This document shows, piece by piece, positions 43,501-52,099 of a stretch of DNA of 64,000 nucleotides; position 1 is the stretch's first letter, and each line of letters begins with the position of its first letter. A model generated the notes under the pieces. That model was not told where the DNA came from and did no database searches. It saw nothing but the letters and a program-made list of their open reading frames with translations. The translations under genes and the position numbers were made by a program. Source of the stretch: Bosea sp. 29B (GTDB taxonomy: Bacteria; Pseudomonadota; Alphaproteobacteria; Rhizobiales; Beijerinckiaceae). The stretch covers positions 682,001 to 746,000 of the forward strand of contig NZ_LR733817.1 of NCBI RefSeq assembly GCF_902506165.1, written 5' to 3'.

Positions 43501-45572
43501 GCGGCCTCCAGGGCAATGTCGATATTGCCGGCCTCGTCGAGCCGCGCGCTCTGGCCGGGACCGACGACGCAGGTGCAGTCGTATTCCTCGATGACGAAGG
43601 GCCCGCGCCGCGCCGTGCCGTCGAGATCGGCTCGGCCGATCACTGCGATCGAGGCCGCGGACCCGCTGGCGTTGAAGGAGACAGTCCGGTCGGCCCGGCG
43701 CATCGGCGCTTCCGCGGCGAATTGCTGGCGCGGCGCGATCAGTGGCAGGCGCACCGTCAGGCGGGCATTGACGAGATGGACCGCGTCCTTCTGCGAGCGA
43801 TGGCCATAGGTGCGCTCATGCTCGCGGTGGAACAGCTCGTTGAGCTCGGCGATGTCGAAGCGCCTCGCCGGCACGGTGAGCTCATAGGCCTGGCCGACAT
43901 AACGCAGGTCGGCGGCATAGCGGAACTCGGCCTGCGCGAGATCATAGCCTTCGAGCGCGAGGATGCGGCGGGCATCGGCACCGAGCCCGGCGAAGAGCTG
44001 CTCCAGCCCGGCATTATCGAGCTCGCCGGCCCGCCGTCGCGAAGGCCGCACGAACTCCTGCTCGACATCGGAGCGCAGCAAACCGAGGGCGCTGAAGACG
44101 CCAGCGGCGCGTGGGACGATGACGCGGCGGATGCCGAGCGCGCCAGCGACCTCGGCCGCGACCACCGGGCCGTTGCCGCCGAAGGCGACCAAGGTCGCCT
44201 GGCGCGGATCGCGGCCGCGATAGGTCGAGACCGCCTTGACCGCCCGCGTCATGGTCGTCACCGCGAGCGTCAGCACGCCGCGCGCCGTCTGCTGGAGATC
44301 AAGACCGAGCGGGCGCGCGACCTGGTCGTTCAGCGCGGCGCGGCCGGCATCGGCTTGCAGAGGGAAACTGCCGCCCGCTAGCGCGATGTCGTTGATGTAG
44401 CCGAGCGTCAGGAAGGCGTCGGTCAGCGTCGCCTGCTTGCCGCCCAGCCCGTAGCAGACCGGGCCGGGCCAGGCGCCGGCGCTCTGCGGTCCGACAGAGA
44501 CCTGGTTCATTTTGTCGATGGCGACGATGCTGCCGCCGCCCGCCCCGATCTCGGATACGTCGATGAAGGGCATCTTGATCGGGTAGCCGCCGCCCTTGAC
44601 CAGCTTGCTCGACAGATTGATGCCGGCCCCGACCTCGTACTCGGTGGTGCGGGCCGGCTCGCCATGCTCGATCAGCGCCGCCTTGGCGGTGGTACCGCCC
44701 ATGTCGAAGGAGATGATGCAGGGCTCGTCTCCGCCAGAGACCAGTCGCGCGCAGGCGATGACGCCGGCGGCCGGACCGGATTCGACCAGCGACGCCGCCC
44801 GCTTCACCGCCGAGCCCAGCCGCATGATACCGCCGCCGGAATGCATCATTTCGACCTGGCAGGTGACGCCGATCGAGGCGAGCCGCGCCGTCAGCGCGCT
44901 GGCATAATTGCGCACGACCGGGCCGATATAGGCGTTCACCACCACGGTCGAGGTACGCTCGTATTCGCGGATCTCCGGCAGGATCTCCGAGCCGCGGCAG
45001 ATATAGACGCCGTCGCCCAACTCGGTGCGCAGGATGTCTTCAGCCTCGATCTCGTGCTGGGGATTGGCATAGGCGTGCAGGAAGCTGATCGCGACCGCCT
45101 CGACGCCCTCCTCGCGAAAGCGCCGCGCAGCCGCGACGACATCCTCTTTCGAAAGCGGGATCCGCACCGAGCCATCCGCAGCAAGCCGCTCGCGCGCCTC
45201 AAGCCGCAAATGCCTGGCCGCGAGCGGCTTCGGCTTGTCGTATTGCAGGTCATAGAGCACCGGGATGCGCAGCCGGCGCATTTCGAGCACGTCGCGGAAG
45301 CCCTCGGTCGTCAAAAGACCGGTGCGGGCGCCCTTGTATTCGAGGATCGCATTGGTCGCGACCGTCGTCGCATGGACGATGCCGGTGATGCGGTCGGGCG
45401 TGGTCTGGTAGTCCTCGACCAGCGCCTTCAGTGCCTGGGCGATGCCGCGGCTGTAATCGTCCGGCGTCGAGGGCACCTTGCGAGTCTCGATCAGCCCGTC
45501 GTCGCGCGCGACGACGACGTCGGTGAAGGTGCCGCCGATGTCGATGCCGATCCGGTAGCTATGCTGCGCCAT
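43497..45572 (-). CDS. Hydantoinase A/oxoprolinase family protein (HyuA)
   Basis: 691 residues. ATPase-fold signatures: GIDIGGTFTDVVVARDDG at the N-terminus, IVHATTVATNAILEYKGA, SFDMGGTTAKAALIEHG and EIGAGGGSIVAIDKM. It supplies the ATP-dependent step for ring opening with HyuB. Start at ATG 45572 (MAQHSYRIG), which overlaps the upstream ABC ATPase gene by 14 bp. Confidence 0.93.
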   Translation of the reverse strand: MAQHSYRIGIDIGGTFTDVVVARDDGLIETRKVPSTPDDYSRGIAQALKALVEDYQTTPDRITGIVHATTVATNAILEYKGARTGLLTTEGFRDVLEMRRLRIPVLYDLQYDKPKPLAARHLRLEARERLAADGSVRIPLSKEDVVAAARRFREEGVEAVAISFLHAYANPQHEIEAEDILRTELGDGVYICRGSEILPEIREYERTSTVVVNAYIGPVVRNYASALTARLASIGVTCQVEMMHSGGGIMRLGSAVKRAASLVESGPAAGVIACARLVSGGDEPCIISFDMGGTTAKAALIEHGEPARTTEYEVGAGINLSSKLVKGGGYPIKMPFIDVSEIGAGGGSIVAIDKMNQVSVGPQSAGAWPGPVCYGLGGKQATLTDAFLTLGYINDIALAGGSFPLQADAGRAALNDQVARPLGLDLQQTARGVLTLAVTTMTRAVKAVSTYRGRDPRQATLVAFGGNGPVVAAEVAGALGIRRVIVPRAAGVFSALGLLRSDVEQEFVRPSRRRAGELDNAGLEQLFAGLGADARRILALEGYDLAQAEFRYAADLRYVGQAYELTVPARRFDIAELNELFHREHERTYGHRSQKDAVHLVNARLTVRLPLIAPRQQFAAEAPMRRADRTVSFNASGSAASIAVIGRADLDGTARRGPFVIEEYDCTCVVGPGQSARLDEAGNIDIALEAA

Positions 45573-46431
45573 GGATGTCTTCCCAGGTTTCTGGAGCCGC
45601 CACGTCGGCACGGACGGGCAGCGGCATGCGCCGGCCGGCCAGGCCCTTCGGCACGGCGGCGATGAGGGCTTGGGTGTAGGGATGCTGCGGCCGGTCGAGC
45701 ACGTCGAGGCAAGGCCCCTGCTCGACGATCGCGCCCTTGCGCATCACGACGATGCGGCTGCTCAGCGTGCGTACCAAAGCGAGGTCGTGGCTGATGAAGA
45801 GCAGCGTCAGGCCGAGCTCGCGGGTGAGGCGCGAGAGCAAGTTGATCACCTGCGCCTGCAGGGAGACGTCGAGTGCCGAGACCGGCTCGTCGGCGATCAG
45901 CACCTCCGGCTTCATCGCCAGCGCCCGGGCGAGGCCGATGCGCTGGCGCTGGCCACCGGAGAGTTCGTGCGGCAAACGCGGCCCGATCTCGGGACCGAGC
46001 CCGACCAGCGTCAGCAGTTCGGCGATCTCATTCTCGCGCTGCGCTTTGGGCATGCCGCGCAGCGCCAGCGTCTCGCCGAGGCAGCGTGCGACGCTCTTGC
46101 GCGGGTTCAGCGCGCTGCTCGAATCCTGGAAGACCATCTGGACGCGCCGGCGCCATGGCCCGGCATGGTCGCGCATCAGGTCCGCCATCGACTGGCCATC
46201 GAGCAGGACCTCGCCTGTGGTCGGCCGCGCCAGCCCGACCGCGAGCCCCGCTAGGGTCGACTTGCCCGAGCCGCTCTCGCCGACGATGCCGACAACGTCG
46301 CCACGCATGACATCGAGGCTGACATCGTCAAGCGCGACGAGCCGGCTGTCGCGCCCGAGCAGGCGGTTGAGCAGCCCGCCCTGCGGGAAGGATTTGGAGA
46401 CGCCGCGCACCGACAGGATCGGGCCGGTCAT
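45559..46431 (-). CDS. Peptide-type ABC transporter ATP-binding protein (DppF/OppF)
   Basis: 290 residues: Walker A GESGSGKST, signature LSGGQRQRIGLARAL, Walker B VLIADEPVSALDVSLQAQ, switch His in FISHDLALVR, and the OppF-type C-terminus (HPYTQALIAAVP). Forms the ATPase heterodimer with the next-encoded DppD protein. Overlaps that gene by 4 bp and hyuA by 14 bp. Confidence 0.92.
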   Translation of the reverse strand: MTGPILSVRGVSKSFPQGGLLNRLLGRDSRLVALDDVSLDVMRGDVVGIVGESGSGKSTLAGLAVGLARPTTGEVLLDGQSMADLMRDHAGPWRRRVQMVFQDSSSALNPRKSVARCLGETLALRGMPKAQRENEIAELLTLVGLGPEIGPRLPHELSGGQRQRIGLARALAMKPEVLIADEPVSALDVSLQAQVINLLSRLTRELGLTLLFISHDLALVRTLSSRIVVMRKGAIVEQGPCLDVLDRPQHPYTQALIAAVPKGLAGRRMPLPVRADVAAPETWEDIHGAA

Positions 46432-47393
46432 CGCGGCCTCCAGCAGGCGGTGCGGTGCCCGGCATCGGCGACCAGCGCCGGCATCTCATTGGCGCAGGGC
46501 TCGACGGCATCCGGGCAGCGCGGCGAGAACGGGCAGCCTACCGGCAAACGGCCCAACCGCGGCGGCGCCCCTTCGATCGCCGTGAGCGGCCCGACCGGAC
46601 CGGTCAGGCTCGGCACGCAGGCCTTGAGCAGGCTGGTATAGGGATGGCGCGGAGCGCGCTCGATCGCCTCGACCGGCCCGTCCTCGACGACCTTGCCGCC
46701 ATACATCACGACGACACGGTCGACGATCTCGGCGACGAGTTGCAGGTTGTGCGAGATGAAGACGACGGCGAGGCCGAGTTCACGGCGGAGTTCCGCGATA
46801 AGGTCGACGATCTGGGCCTGCACGGTGACATCGAGCGCCGTGGTCGGCTCGTCGGCAATCAGCAGGCGCGGCCGGCAGGCGATCGCCATCGCGATCAGCG
46901 CGCGCTGGCGCATGCCGCCGGAGAATTCATGCGGATAGGAGGCGAGGCGCTTGCCGGCATCGCGGATGCCGACGCGCTCCAGCGCCTCCGCCGCGATGCG
47001 CCTGGCTTCGGCCGACGAGACGCCACGATGCGCCCGCACCACATCGGTGATCTGGCGGCCGATGGTCAGCGCCGGGTTGAGCGAGCTCTGCGGGTCCTGG
47101 AAGACCATGGCGATGTCGCGCCCGCGCAACGCCCGCATCCGCCTTTCATCCGCGGCGAGTAGGTCTTCGCCGTCGAAGAGCACCCGCCCGCCGGTGGCCC
47201 GTGCCGGCGCACCGAGCAGGCGCATCACCGCCAGCATGCTGAGGCTCTTGCCCGAGCCGGACTCGCCGACGATGCCGACTGCTTCGCCCGGCGCGACTGA
47301 AAAGTCGACGCCGCGCACCGCCTCGACCATGCCGCCACCGGCCGAGCGGAAGCCGACGCGCAGGCCCTCGACGCTGAGCAGGGCCGGGCTCAT
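46428..47393 (-). CDS. Peptide-type ABC transporter ATP-binding protein (DppD/OppD)
   Basis: 321 residues: Walker A GESGSGKSL (Leu where Thr is common, also seen in other OppD proteins), signature FSGGMRQRALIAMAI, Walker B LLIADEPTTALDVTVQAQ, switch His in FISHNLQLVA and the C-terminal oligopeptide motif with cysteines (CPFSPRCPDAVEPC), which in this family can hold an iron-sulfur cluster. Start at ATG 47393, overlapping the permease gene by 4 bp. Confidence 0.92.
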   Translation of the reverse strand: MSPALLSVEGLRVGFRSAGGGMVEAVRGVDFSVAPGEAVGIVGESGSGKSLSMLAVMRLLGAPARATGGRVLFDGEDLLAADERRMRALRGRDIAMVFQDPQSSLNPALTIGRQITDVVRAHRGVSSAEARRIAAEALERVGIRDAGKRLASYPHEFSGGMRQRALIAMAIACRPRLLIADEPTTALDVTVQAQIVDLIAELRRELGLAVVFISHNLQLVAEIVDRVVVMYGGKVVEDGPVEAIERAPRHPYTSLLKACVPSLTGPVGPLTAIEGAPPRLGRLPVGCPFSPRCPDAVEPCANEMPALVADAGHRTACWRPR

Positions 47394-48274
47394 GCGACCA
47401 GTGTCCTGGCTTCGCTGCGCGGGTCGAACAGTTCGCGCACCGCATCGCCGAGCAGGTTGAAGCCGATCACCGTCAGCGAGATGGCAAGGCCCGGGAAGAC
47501 CGGCAGCCACCATTCGCCGGAATAGATCGCGCTGCGGGCGTCCGAGAGCATGGTGCCCCAGCTCGGCTGTGGCGGCTGCACGCCGAGACCGACGAAGCTG
47601 ATCGAGGCCTCGATGACGATGCCGATCGCAACCAGCAGCGTGCCCTGCACGATGATCGGCGAGAGGCAGTTCGGCAGCACGTCGCCGCTGACGATCTGCC
47701 AGTGCGAGGCGCCCTGCAGGAAGCGGGCGCGGACATAGTCGGCACTGGCAATGCGCCTGGCCACCGCATAGGTGACGCGGGCGAAGACCGGCGAGAACAG
47801 GCAGCCGACGAGGACGACGATCTTGACCTCGTTCGGCAGCAGCAGCGGCCCCACCGGCAGCGGCCCGACGCCGAGGATGCCGACGATGGCGATCGCCCAG
47901 ACCAAGAGCGGGATCGAGGCAACACCGTCGACGATGCGCATCACGACCTGCTCGCCGAGCCCGCCCTTATAGGCGGCGACGACCCCGGCGGAGACGCCGA
48001 TCAGCGCGCCGATCAGCACCGCGCCAACCCCGACCGAGAGCGAGGCGCGCGCGCCGAACAGGATGCGGCTCAGCACGTCACGGCCGCCCTGGTCGGTGCC
48101 GAGCCAGTGCCTCAAATCGGGCGCCGCCAGCCTGTCCTCGATGTTGAGCGCGAGCGGATCGTAAGGCGCGATCAGCGGCGCGAAGATCGCGGCGAGCACG
48201 ATCAGCCCGACGATGCCGGCCCCGAGCCAGCCGCTCCAGTCGAGACCATCAAGGGCTTTGCGCAGACTGCTCAT
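47390..48274 (-). CDS. Peptide-type ABC transporter permease (DppC)
   Basis: 294 residues with six TM helices, an N-terminal OppC-type stretch and DLRHWLGTDQGGRDVLSRILFGARASL, a family hallmark (residues about 52-78). ATPase-contact region around DYVRARFLQGASHWQIVSGDVLPN. Overlaps its neighbours by 4 bp on each side. Confidence 0.92.
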   Translation of the reverse strand: MSSLRKALDGLDWSGWLGAGIVGLIVLAAIFAPLIAPYDPLALNIEDRLAAPDLRHWLGTDQGGRDVLSRILFGARASLSVGVGAVLIGALIGVSAGVVAAYKGGLGEQVVMRIVDGVASIPLLVWAIAIVGILGVGPLPVGPLLLPNEVKIVVLVGCLFSPVFARVTYAVARRIASADYVRARFLQGASHWQIVSGDVLPNCLSPIIVQGTLLVAIGIVIEASISFVGLGVQPPQPSWGTMLSDARSAIYSGEWWLPVFPGLAISLTVIGFNLLGDAVRELFDPRSEARTLVA

Positions 48275-49215
48275 GCCGCCGCCCTCTGGCGCGGATCGAG
48301 CACGCGGTTGATCAGGTCGGCGCCGAGATTGGCGAAGACGAAGATCGCGGTGAACAGGAAGACGATGCCCTGCAACAGCAGGAAGTCGCGCTGCGAGATC
48401 GCGTTCAACAGTGCGCGCGACAGGCCGGGGATGTTGAAGACCTGCTCGATGATCAGCGCCCAGCCGAACATGTAGCCGAAGGAGAGCGCGGCGAGATTGA
48501 CGACCGGCGGCAGCGCGTTGACCAGCGCGTAGAACACGACCTGGCGGGAAGAGAGCCCCATGGCGCGGGCGGTGCGGACATAGTCGCCGCGCAAGGTCTC
48601 CTGCAGGCTCGCCTGCGTCATCCGCGCCAGCACGGCGATGTAGTAGACGGCGAGCGAGAGCGAAGGCATCAGGATGCTCTGCAGGTGCAGCTTGAGGCCG
48701 GCCGAGAGCGGGAAATAACCGCCCGGCGGCAACCAGCGCAGGTCGACGGCGAGGAAGCGGATCAGCACGATGCCGAGCCAGAAGGCCGGGATCGACAGGC
48801 CGAGCACCGCGGCGAAGCGACTGACCCGGTCGAAGGTACCGCCCGGCCGTAGCGCGGCGAGAACGCCGATGCCGACGCCGCAGACGAGCGCGATGGCGAA
48901 GGCGAAGAGTACGATCGACAGCGTCACCGGCAGGGCGTTCACAATGTCGGTCGCGACGTCGCGACCGGTGACGAAGGACCTGCCGAAATCCCCGCGCAAG
49001 ATGTCGCCGAGCCAGGCGGCATATTGCGAGAGGAAGGGCCGGTCGAGGCCATGCGCCTGCTCGAACTGCGCGATCTGCTCGGCCGTCGCATCAGCCCCGA
49101 GCACGATCCGGGCCGGGGAGCCCGGACCGGAGCGCGTCAGCGCGAACAGCGCGAGGCCGACGAAGAGCAGCGTGCCGATCGAGGAGACGATGCGGCCTGC
49201 GACGAGGCGGAGCAT
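48271..49215 (-). CDS. Peptide-type ABC transporter permease (DppB)
   Basis: 314 residues, six TM helices; LGLSIPAFWLGIVLIRFLAV and the contact loop GDYVRTARAMGLSSRQVVFYALVNALPPVV are typical of DppB. It follows the binding-protein gene after a 167-bp spacer that holds a palindromic repeat. Confidence 0.92.
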   Translation of the reverse strand: MLRLVAGRIVSSIGTLLFVGLALFALTRSGPGSPARIVLGADATAEQIAQFEQAHGLDRPFLSQYAAWLGDILRGDFGRSFVTGRDVATDIVNALPVTLSIVLFAFAIALVCGVGIGVLAALRPGGTFDRVSRFAAVLGLSIPAFWLGIVLIRFLAVDLRWLPPGGYFPLSAGLKLHLQSILMPSLSLAVYYIAVLARMTQASLQETLRGDYVRTARAMGLSSRQVVFYALVNALPPVVNLAALSFGYMFGWALIIEQVFNIPGLSRALLNAISQRDFLLLQGIVFLFTAIFVFANLGADLINRVLDPRQRAAA

Positions 49216-49259
49216 GAGCCTACGATCCTAGAGACGGGTACGATCCGATGTCACTCTCG

Positions 49260-49362
49260 TGTCATCCCGGACGGAGCGAAGCGGAGATCCGGGATCCATT
49301 CCGGAGCCTTTCCGATTGAGGTTCCGGAATGGGTCCCGGGTCGAGCTGCGCTCGCCCGGGGC
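49260..49362. repeat. Palindromic intergenic repeat between DppA- and DppB-type genes
   Basis: Arms 49291-49305 (GGGATCCATTCCGGA) and 49323-49337 match in 14 of 15 positions around a 17-nt loop, flanked by GTCATCCCGGACGGAGCG on the left and by CCCGGG-rich sequence on the right. A third repeat family in this window, again directly downstream of a binding-protein gene. Confidence 0.75.
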
Positions 49363-49382
49363 CACCGCACAGGGGGAAGACG

Positions 49383-50942
49383 TCAAACCTTGACCTCGCC
49401 GGGCGCGATGGTCAGGCCCTGGTTGACCTTCACATCCTGCAGCGCCTGCCGCCAGAGATTGGAGGCGTGGACATAGCCGAGCACGCCGATCGGCGCGTCG
49501 CGGGCGGCGAGCGTCTGCAGCTTGCCGTAGAGCTCCTTGAGCTTGGCTTCTTCCGTCTCCGCGAAGGCCGCTGCCAGAGTCTGGTTGAACTCGGGATTGT
49601 TGTAGCCCGTGCTCTTGGACAGCACCTGCTCCGGCGTCAGGCAGACCTGCATGATGTAGCTCGGCTCGCCGGGCGACATGAAGACCTGCAGCGCCGCCTG
49701 ATGCTCGCCGCGGATCGCCTGTTGGATCAGGACCGAGAACTCGTAGACCTTGAGATTGACCTTGATGCCGATCTTGGCGAGCTGCCCCTGCACGAAGATC
49801 GCTGCATCCTTGGTGTCGAGCAGATAGGGCTCGGCCTGGATGCTGAGGTCGAACTCGGCACCACCAGCGTATTTCGACTTGGCGAGCAGGGCTTTCGCCT
49901 TGTCGAGATCGAAGCCGAGCTCCTTGTCCGCCTCGGCGTTGAACCACCAGCCGCGCGAAGGCGCCGGCACGGACGAGGGCTCGAGCAGCCCGTAATAGAC
50001 CTTCTCGCCGATCGTCTTGCGGTCGATCGCAGCGGAAACCGCCTTGCGGAAATTGACGTCGTCAAAGGGCGGCTTGAGATTGTTTGTATACATCAGCAGC
50101 GCCCCGCCCAGCGTCGGACGCGAGGCGCCGGTGATGCCGGGCATGGTCTTCAGCCGGTTGAACTCGCGCGGCGGCGGCGCACTGATCAGGTCGACCTGCC
50201 CGGTCAGCAGATAGGCGACGCGGGTCGCGTCCTCGGGGATCATCTTGACGACGAGCCGGTCCCAATGCGGCAGGCCCTTGCGCCAGTAGTTCGGGTTCTT
50301 CCTGAAGCTGATATAGTCGTTCGGCTTCCATTCCTCGAAGACGCCGAAGCCGGTGCCGACGCCGGCAGGCTTCGACTTGAAATAGTCGTCGCCATGCTCC
50401 TTGCGCGAGCCAACGGGGTAGATGCCCATGTATTTGGTCAGGAAATAGAGCCAGGGGCCGTAAGGCTCCGACAGCTCGAACTGGACCTTGAGCGGATCCA
50501 GCACCGTGACCTTGGTGATGCGGGTGAAGAGCGAGCGGCGCGCCGCCTTGTTGGCGGGATCGAGCAGGTAGTCGAAGGAGTATTTCACATCCTCCGCCGT
50601 CATCTTCTTGCCGTTGTGGAAGGTGACATCGTCGCGCAGCTCGAAAATGTAGGTCTTCTTGTCGGCCGAGATCACCGGCAGGGCCTTGGCGAGCTGCGGC
50701 TTCAGCACGCCGTCGACATCGTATTCGACCAGGTTCTCGAACACGGTCTGGCCGAGCACCATCGCATCGTGATTGAGCTGGTTTATCGGATCGATGGTGA
50801 TCGGATTGCTCGGCAGGACGATGGTCAGCGTCTTGCCATTGTTCGGCTGGGCATGGAGCAGGCTCGCGGGCAAGAGGCCGCCAAGGGCACCGCCTGCTGC
50901 AGCTGCGAGAAACGCACGGCGATTTGTCGGCACGGTCAGCAT
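49383..50942 (-). CDS. Peptide-type ABC transporter substrate-binding protein (SBP family 5, DppA-like)
   Basis: 519 residues with an N-terminal export signal (VPTNRRAFLAAAAGGALGGLL, Tat-like with a single RR) and a mature region starting KTLTIVLPSNPITIDP. DDVTFHNGKKMTAEDVKYSFDYL is the family 5 signature region. First gene of the minus-strand dpp-hyu-dsd1 operon; probably brings in a peptide, hydantoin or lactam for HyuAB. Confidence 0.92.
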   Translation of the reverse strand: MLTVPTNRRAFLAAAAGGALGGLLPASLLHAQPNNGKTLTIVLPSNPITIDPINQLNHDAMVLGQTVFENLVEYDVDGVLKPQLAKALPVISADKKTYIFELRDDVTFHNGKKMTAEDVKYSFDYLLDPANKAARRSLFTRITKVTVLDPLKVQFELSEPYGPWLYFLTKYMGIYPVGSRKEHGDDYFKSKPAGVGTGFGVFEEWKPNDYISFRKNPNYWRKGLPHWDRLVVKMIPEDATRVAYLLTGQVDLISAPPPREFNRLKTMPGITGASRPTLGGALLMYTNNLKPPFDDVNFRKAVSAAIDRKTIGEKVYYGLLEPSSVPAPSRGWWFNAEADKELGFDLDKAKALLAKSKYAGGAEFDLSIQAEPYLLDTKDAAIFVQGQLAKIGIKVNLKVYEFSVLIQQAIRGEHQAALQVFMSPGEPSYIMQVCLTPEQVLSKSTGYNNPEFNQTLAAAFAETEEAKLKELYGKLQTLAARDAPIGVLGYVHASNLWRQALQDVKVNQGLTIAPGEVKV

Positions 50943-50973
50943 CGGAGTCCCCCTGTTTTATGGCAATGCCTTG

Positions 50974-50996
50974 GCGGCGCCGGAGACCGGCGCCGC
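50974..50996. promoter_or_regulatory. GC-rich palindrome in the divergent dppA/lysR spacer
   Basis: Inverted repeat with perfect 10-bp arms (GCGGCGCCGG and its complement) around AGA. It lies 32 bp upstream of the DppA-type start codon and 88 bp upstream of the LysR start. It could be an operator or a leader hairpin; a shorter AT-rich stretch (GATTAAAAATAAGAAG, 51031-51046) follows and may be part of a promoter. Confidence 0.4.
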
Positions 50997-51084
50997 GCCG
51001 AACATGAGAAAGCTAGAGCGCCGGGGCGGCGATTAAAAATAAGAAGTGCTTGCCGCTCGATTGTCTGAGGCTATCATCTTGGCG

Positions 51085-51969
51085 ATGCGCTATACCTTCG
51101 GTCAGGCGGAAGCGTTCTACTGGGTGGCCCGGCTCGGCGGGTTTCGCGCCGCTGCCCTGCATCTCAACCTGTCGCAACCGACGGTCAGCCTGCGCATCAA
51201 GGAACTCGAGCGCATCCTCGACGGCGAGCTCTTCGACCGCTCGCTCTACCGCCCCGTGCCGACGACGCTCGGCAATGCGATCTATGCCGATGTCGAGCGC
51301 ATGCTGGCCCATGCCGAGCAGGTGCAGCGCCACAGCAAGGACGGCTTGCGCGGCAAGAGCCTGCTGCGCATCGGCGCCGCCGATTCCTTCGCAGCCGCCA
51401 TCCTGCCGGACCTGCTCGCCCAGCTGGCGCGCCGCCATGCCGAATTGCAGGTCGACGTCACCGTCGACTTCAGCACCAAGCTCGAGCAGCTCCTGCTCGA
51501 CCGCTCGATCGACATCGCCTTCCTCTCGCAGCCGCGCGCTCATGAGGGGGTCACCATCGTCCCGCTCTGGCTGATCGATCTCGTCTGGGTGGTGGGCGAA
51601 GGCCTGCCCTTTGCTGGCAATGTCGCGACGCCAGAGAACCTGGTCGACCTGCCGATCTTCACCAACAGCTCGCCATCCGGCCTGTTCACCACGATTCAGA
51701 TGTGGTTCGGCGCGCATGGCCTCAAGCCACGTCGCCTCAACACCTGCAACCCGCTGACCGTGATCGCCCGCCTCGCCAGCGCCGGCACCGGCGCGGCGAT
51801 GATCCCGCGCGAGATGATCCACCTCTCCGGCGAGAAGCTGGCGCTGCGCGTGCTCGAAGCCGATCCACCGATCCCCTCGCACAATCTTTGCGCGATGTGG
51901 TGGAACAACGAATCCGCCGACGAGTGCGGCTATCTCGCCAATCTCGCACGTGAGATCGCGACCAGCTGA
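51085..51969 (+). CDS. LysR family transcriptional regulator
   Basis: 294 residues: helix-turn-helix RLGGFRAAALHLNLSQPTVSLRIKELERILDG (about residues 13-45) and a LysR substrate-binding domain. Start chosen at ATG 51085 so that the protein opens MRYTFGQAEAFYWVARLG, as normal for LysR; earlier starts add residues without family match. Divergent from the dpp-hyu-dsd1 operon and ahead of a second Dpp-like set, it probably controls one or both. Confidence 0.92.
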   Translation: MRYTFGQAEAFYWVARLGGFRAAALHLNLSQPTVSLRIKELERILDGELFDRSLYRPVPTTLGNAIYADVERMLAHAEQVQRHSKDGLRGKSLLRIGAADSFAAAILPDLLAQLARRHAELQVDVTVDFSTKLEQLLLDRSIDIAFLSQPRAHEGVTIVPLWLIDLVWVVGEGLPFAGNVATPENLVDLPIFTNSSPSGLFTTIQMWFGAHGLKPRRLNTCNPLTVIARLASAGTGAAMIPREMIHLSGEKLALRVLEADPPIPSHNLCAMWWNNESADECGYLANLAREIATS

Positions 51970-52099
51970 CGCAAGGCTATGCTCCTTATCCAGGCGGAAT
52001 GCCGGATTTGCGGCCAAAACAGGGCATAGCCGCCGGGCCGAGCATGCATTAGGCTCCCCTCCGGGCCATCTCATAATAGGCCAGCTAAAACAGGGGAAT

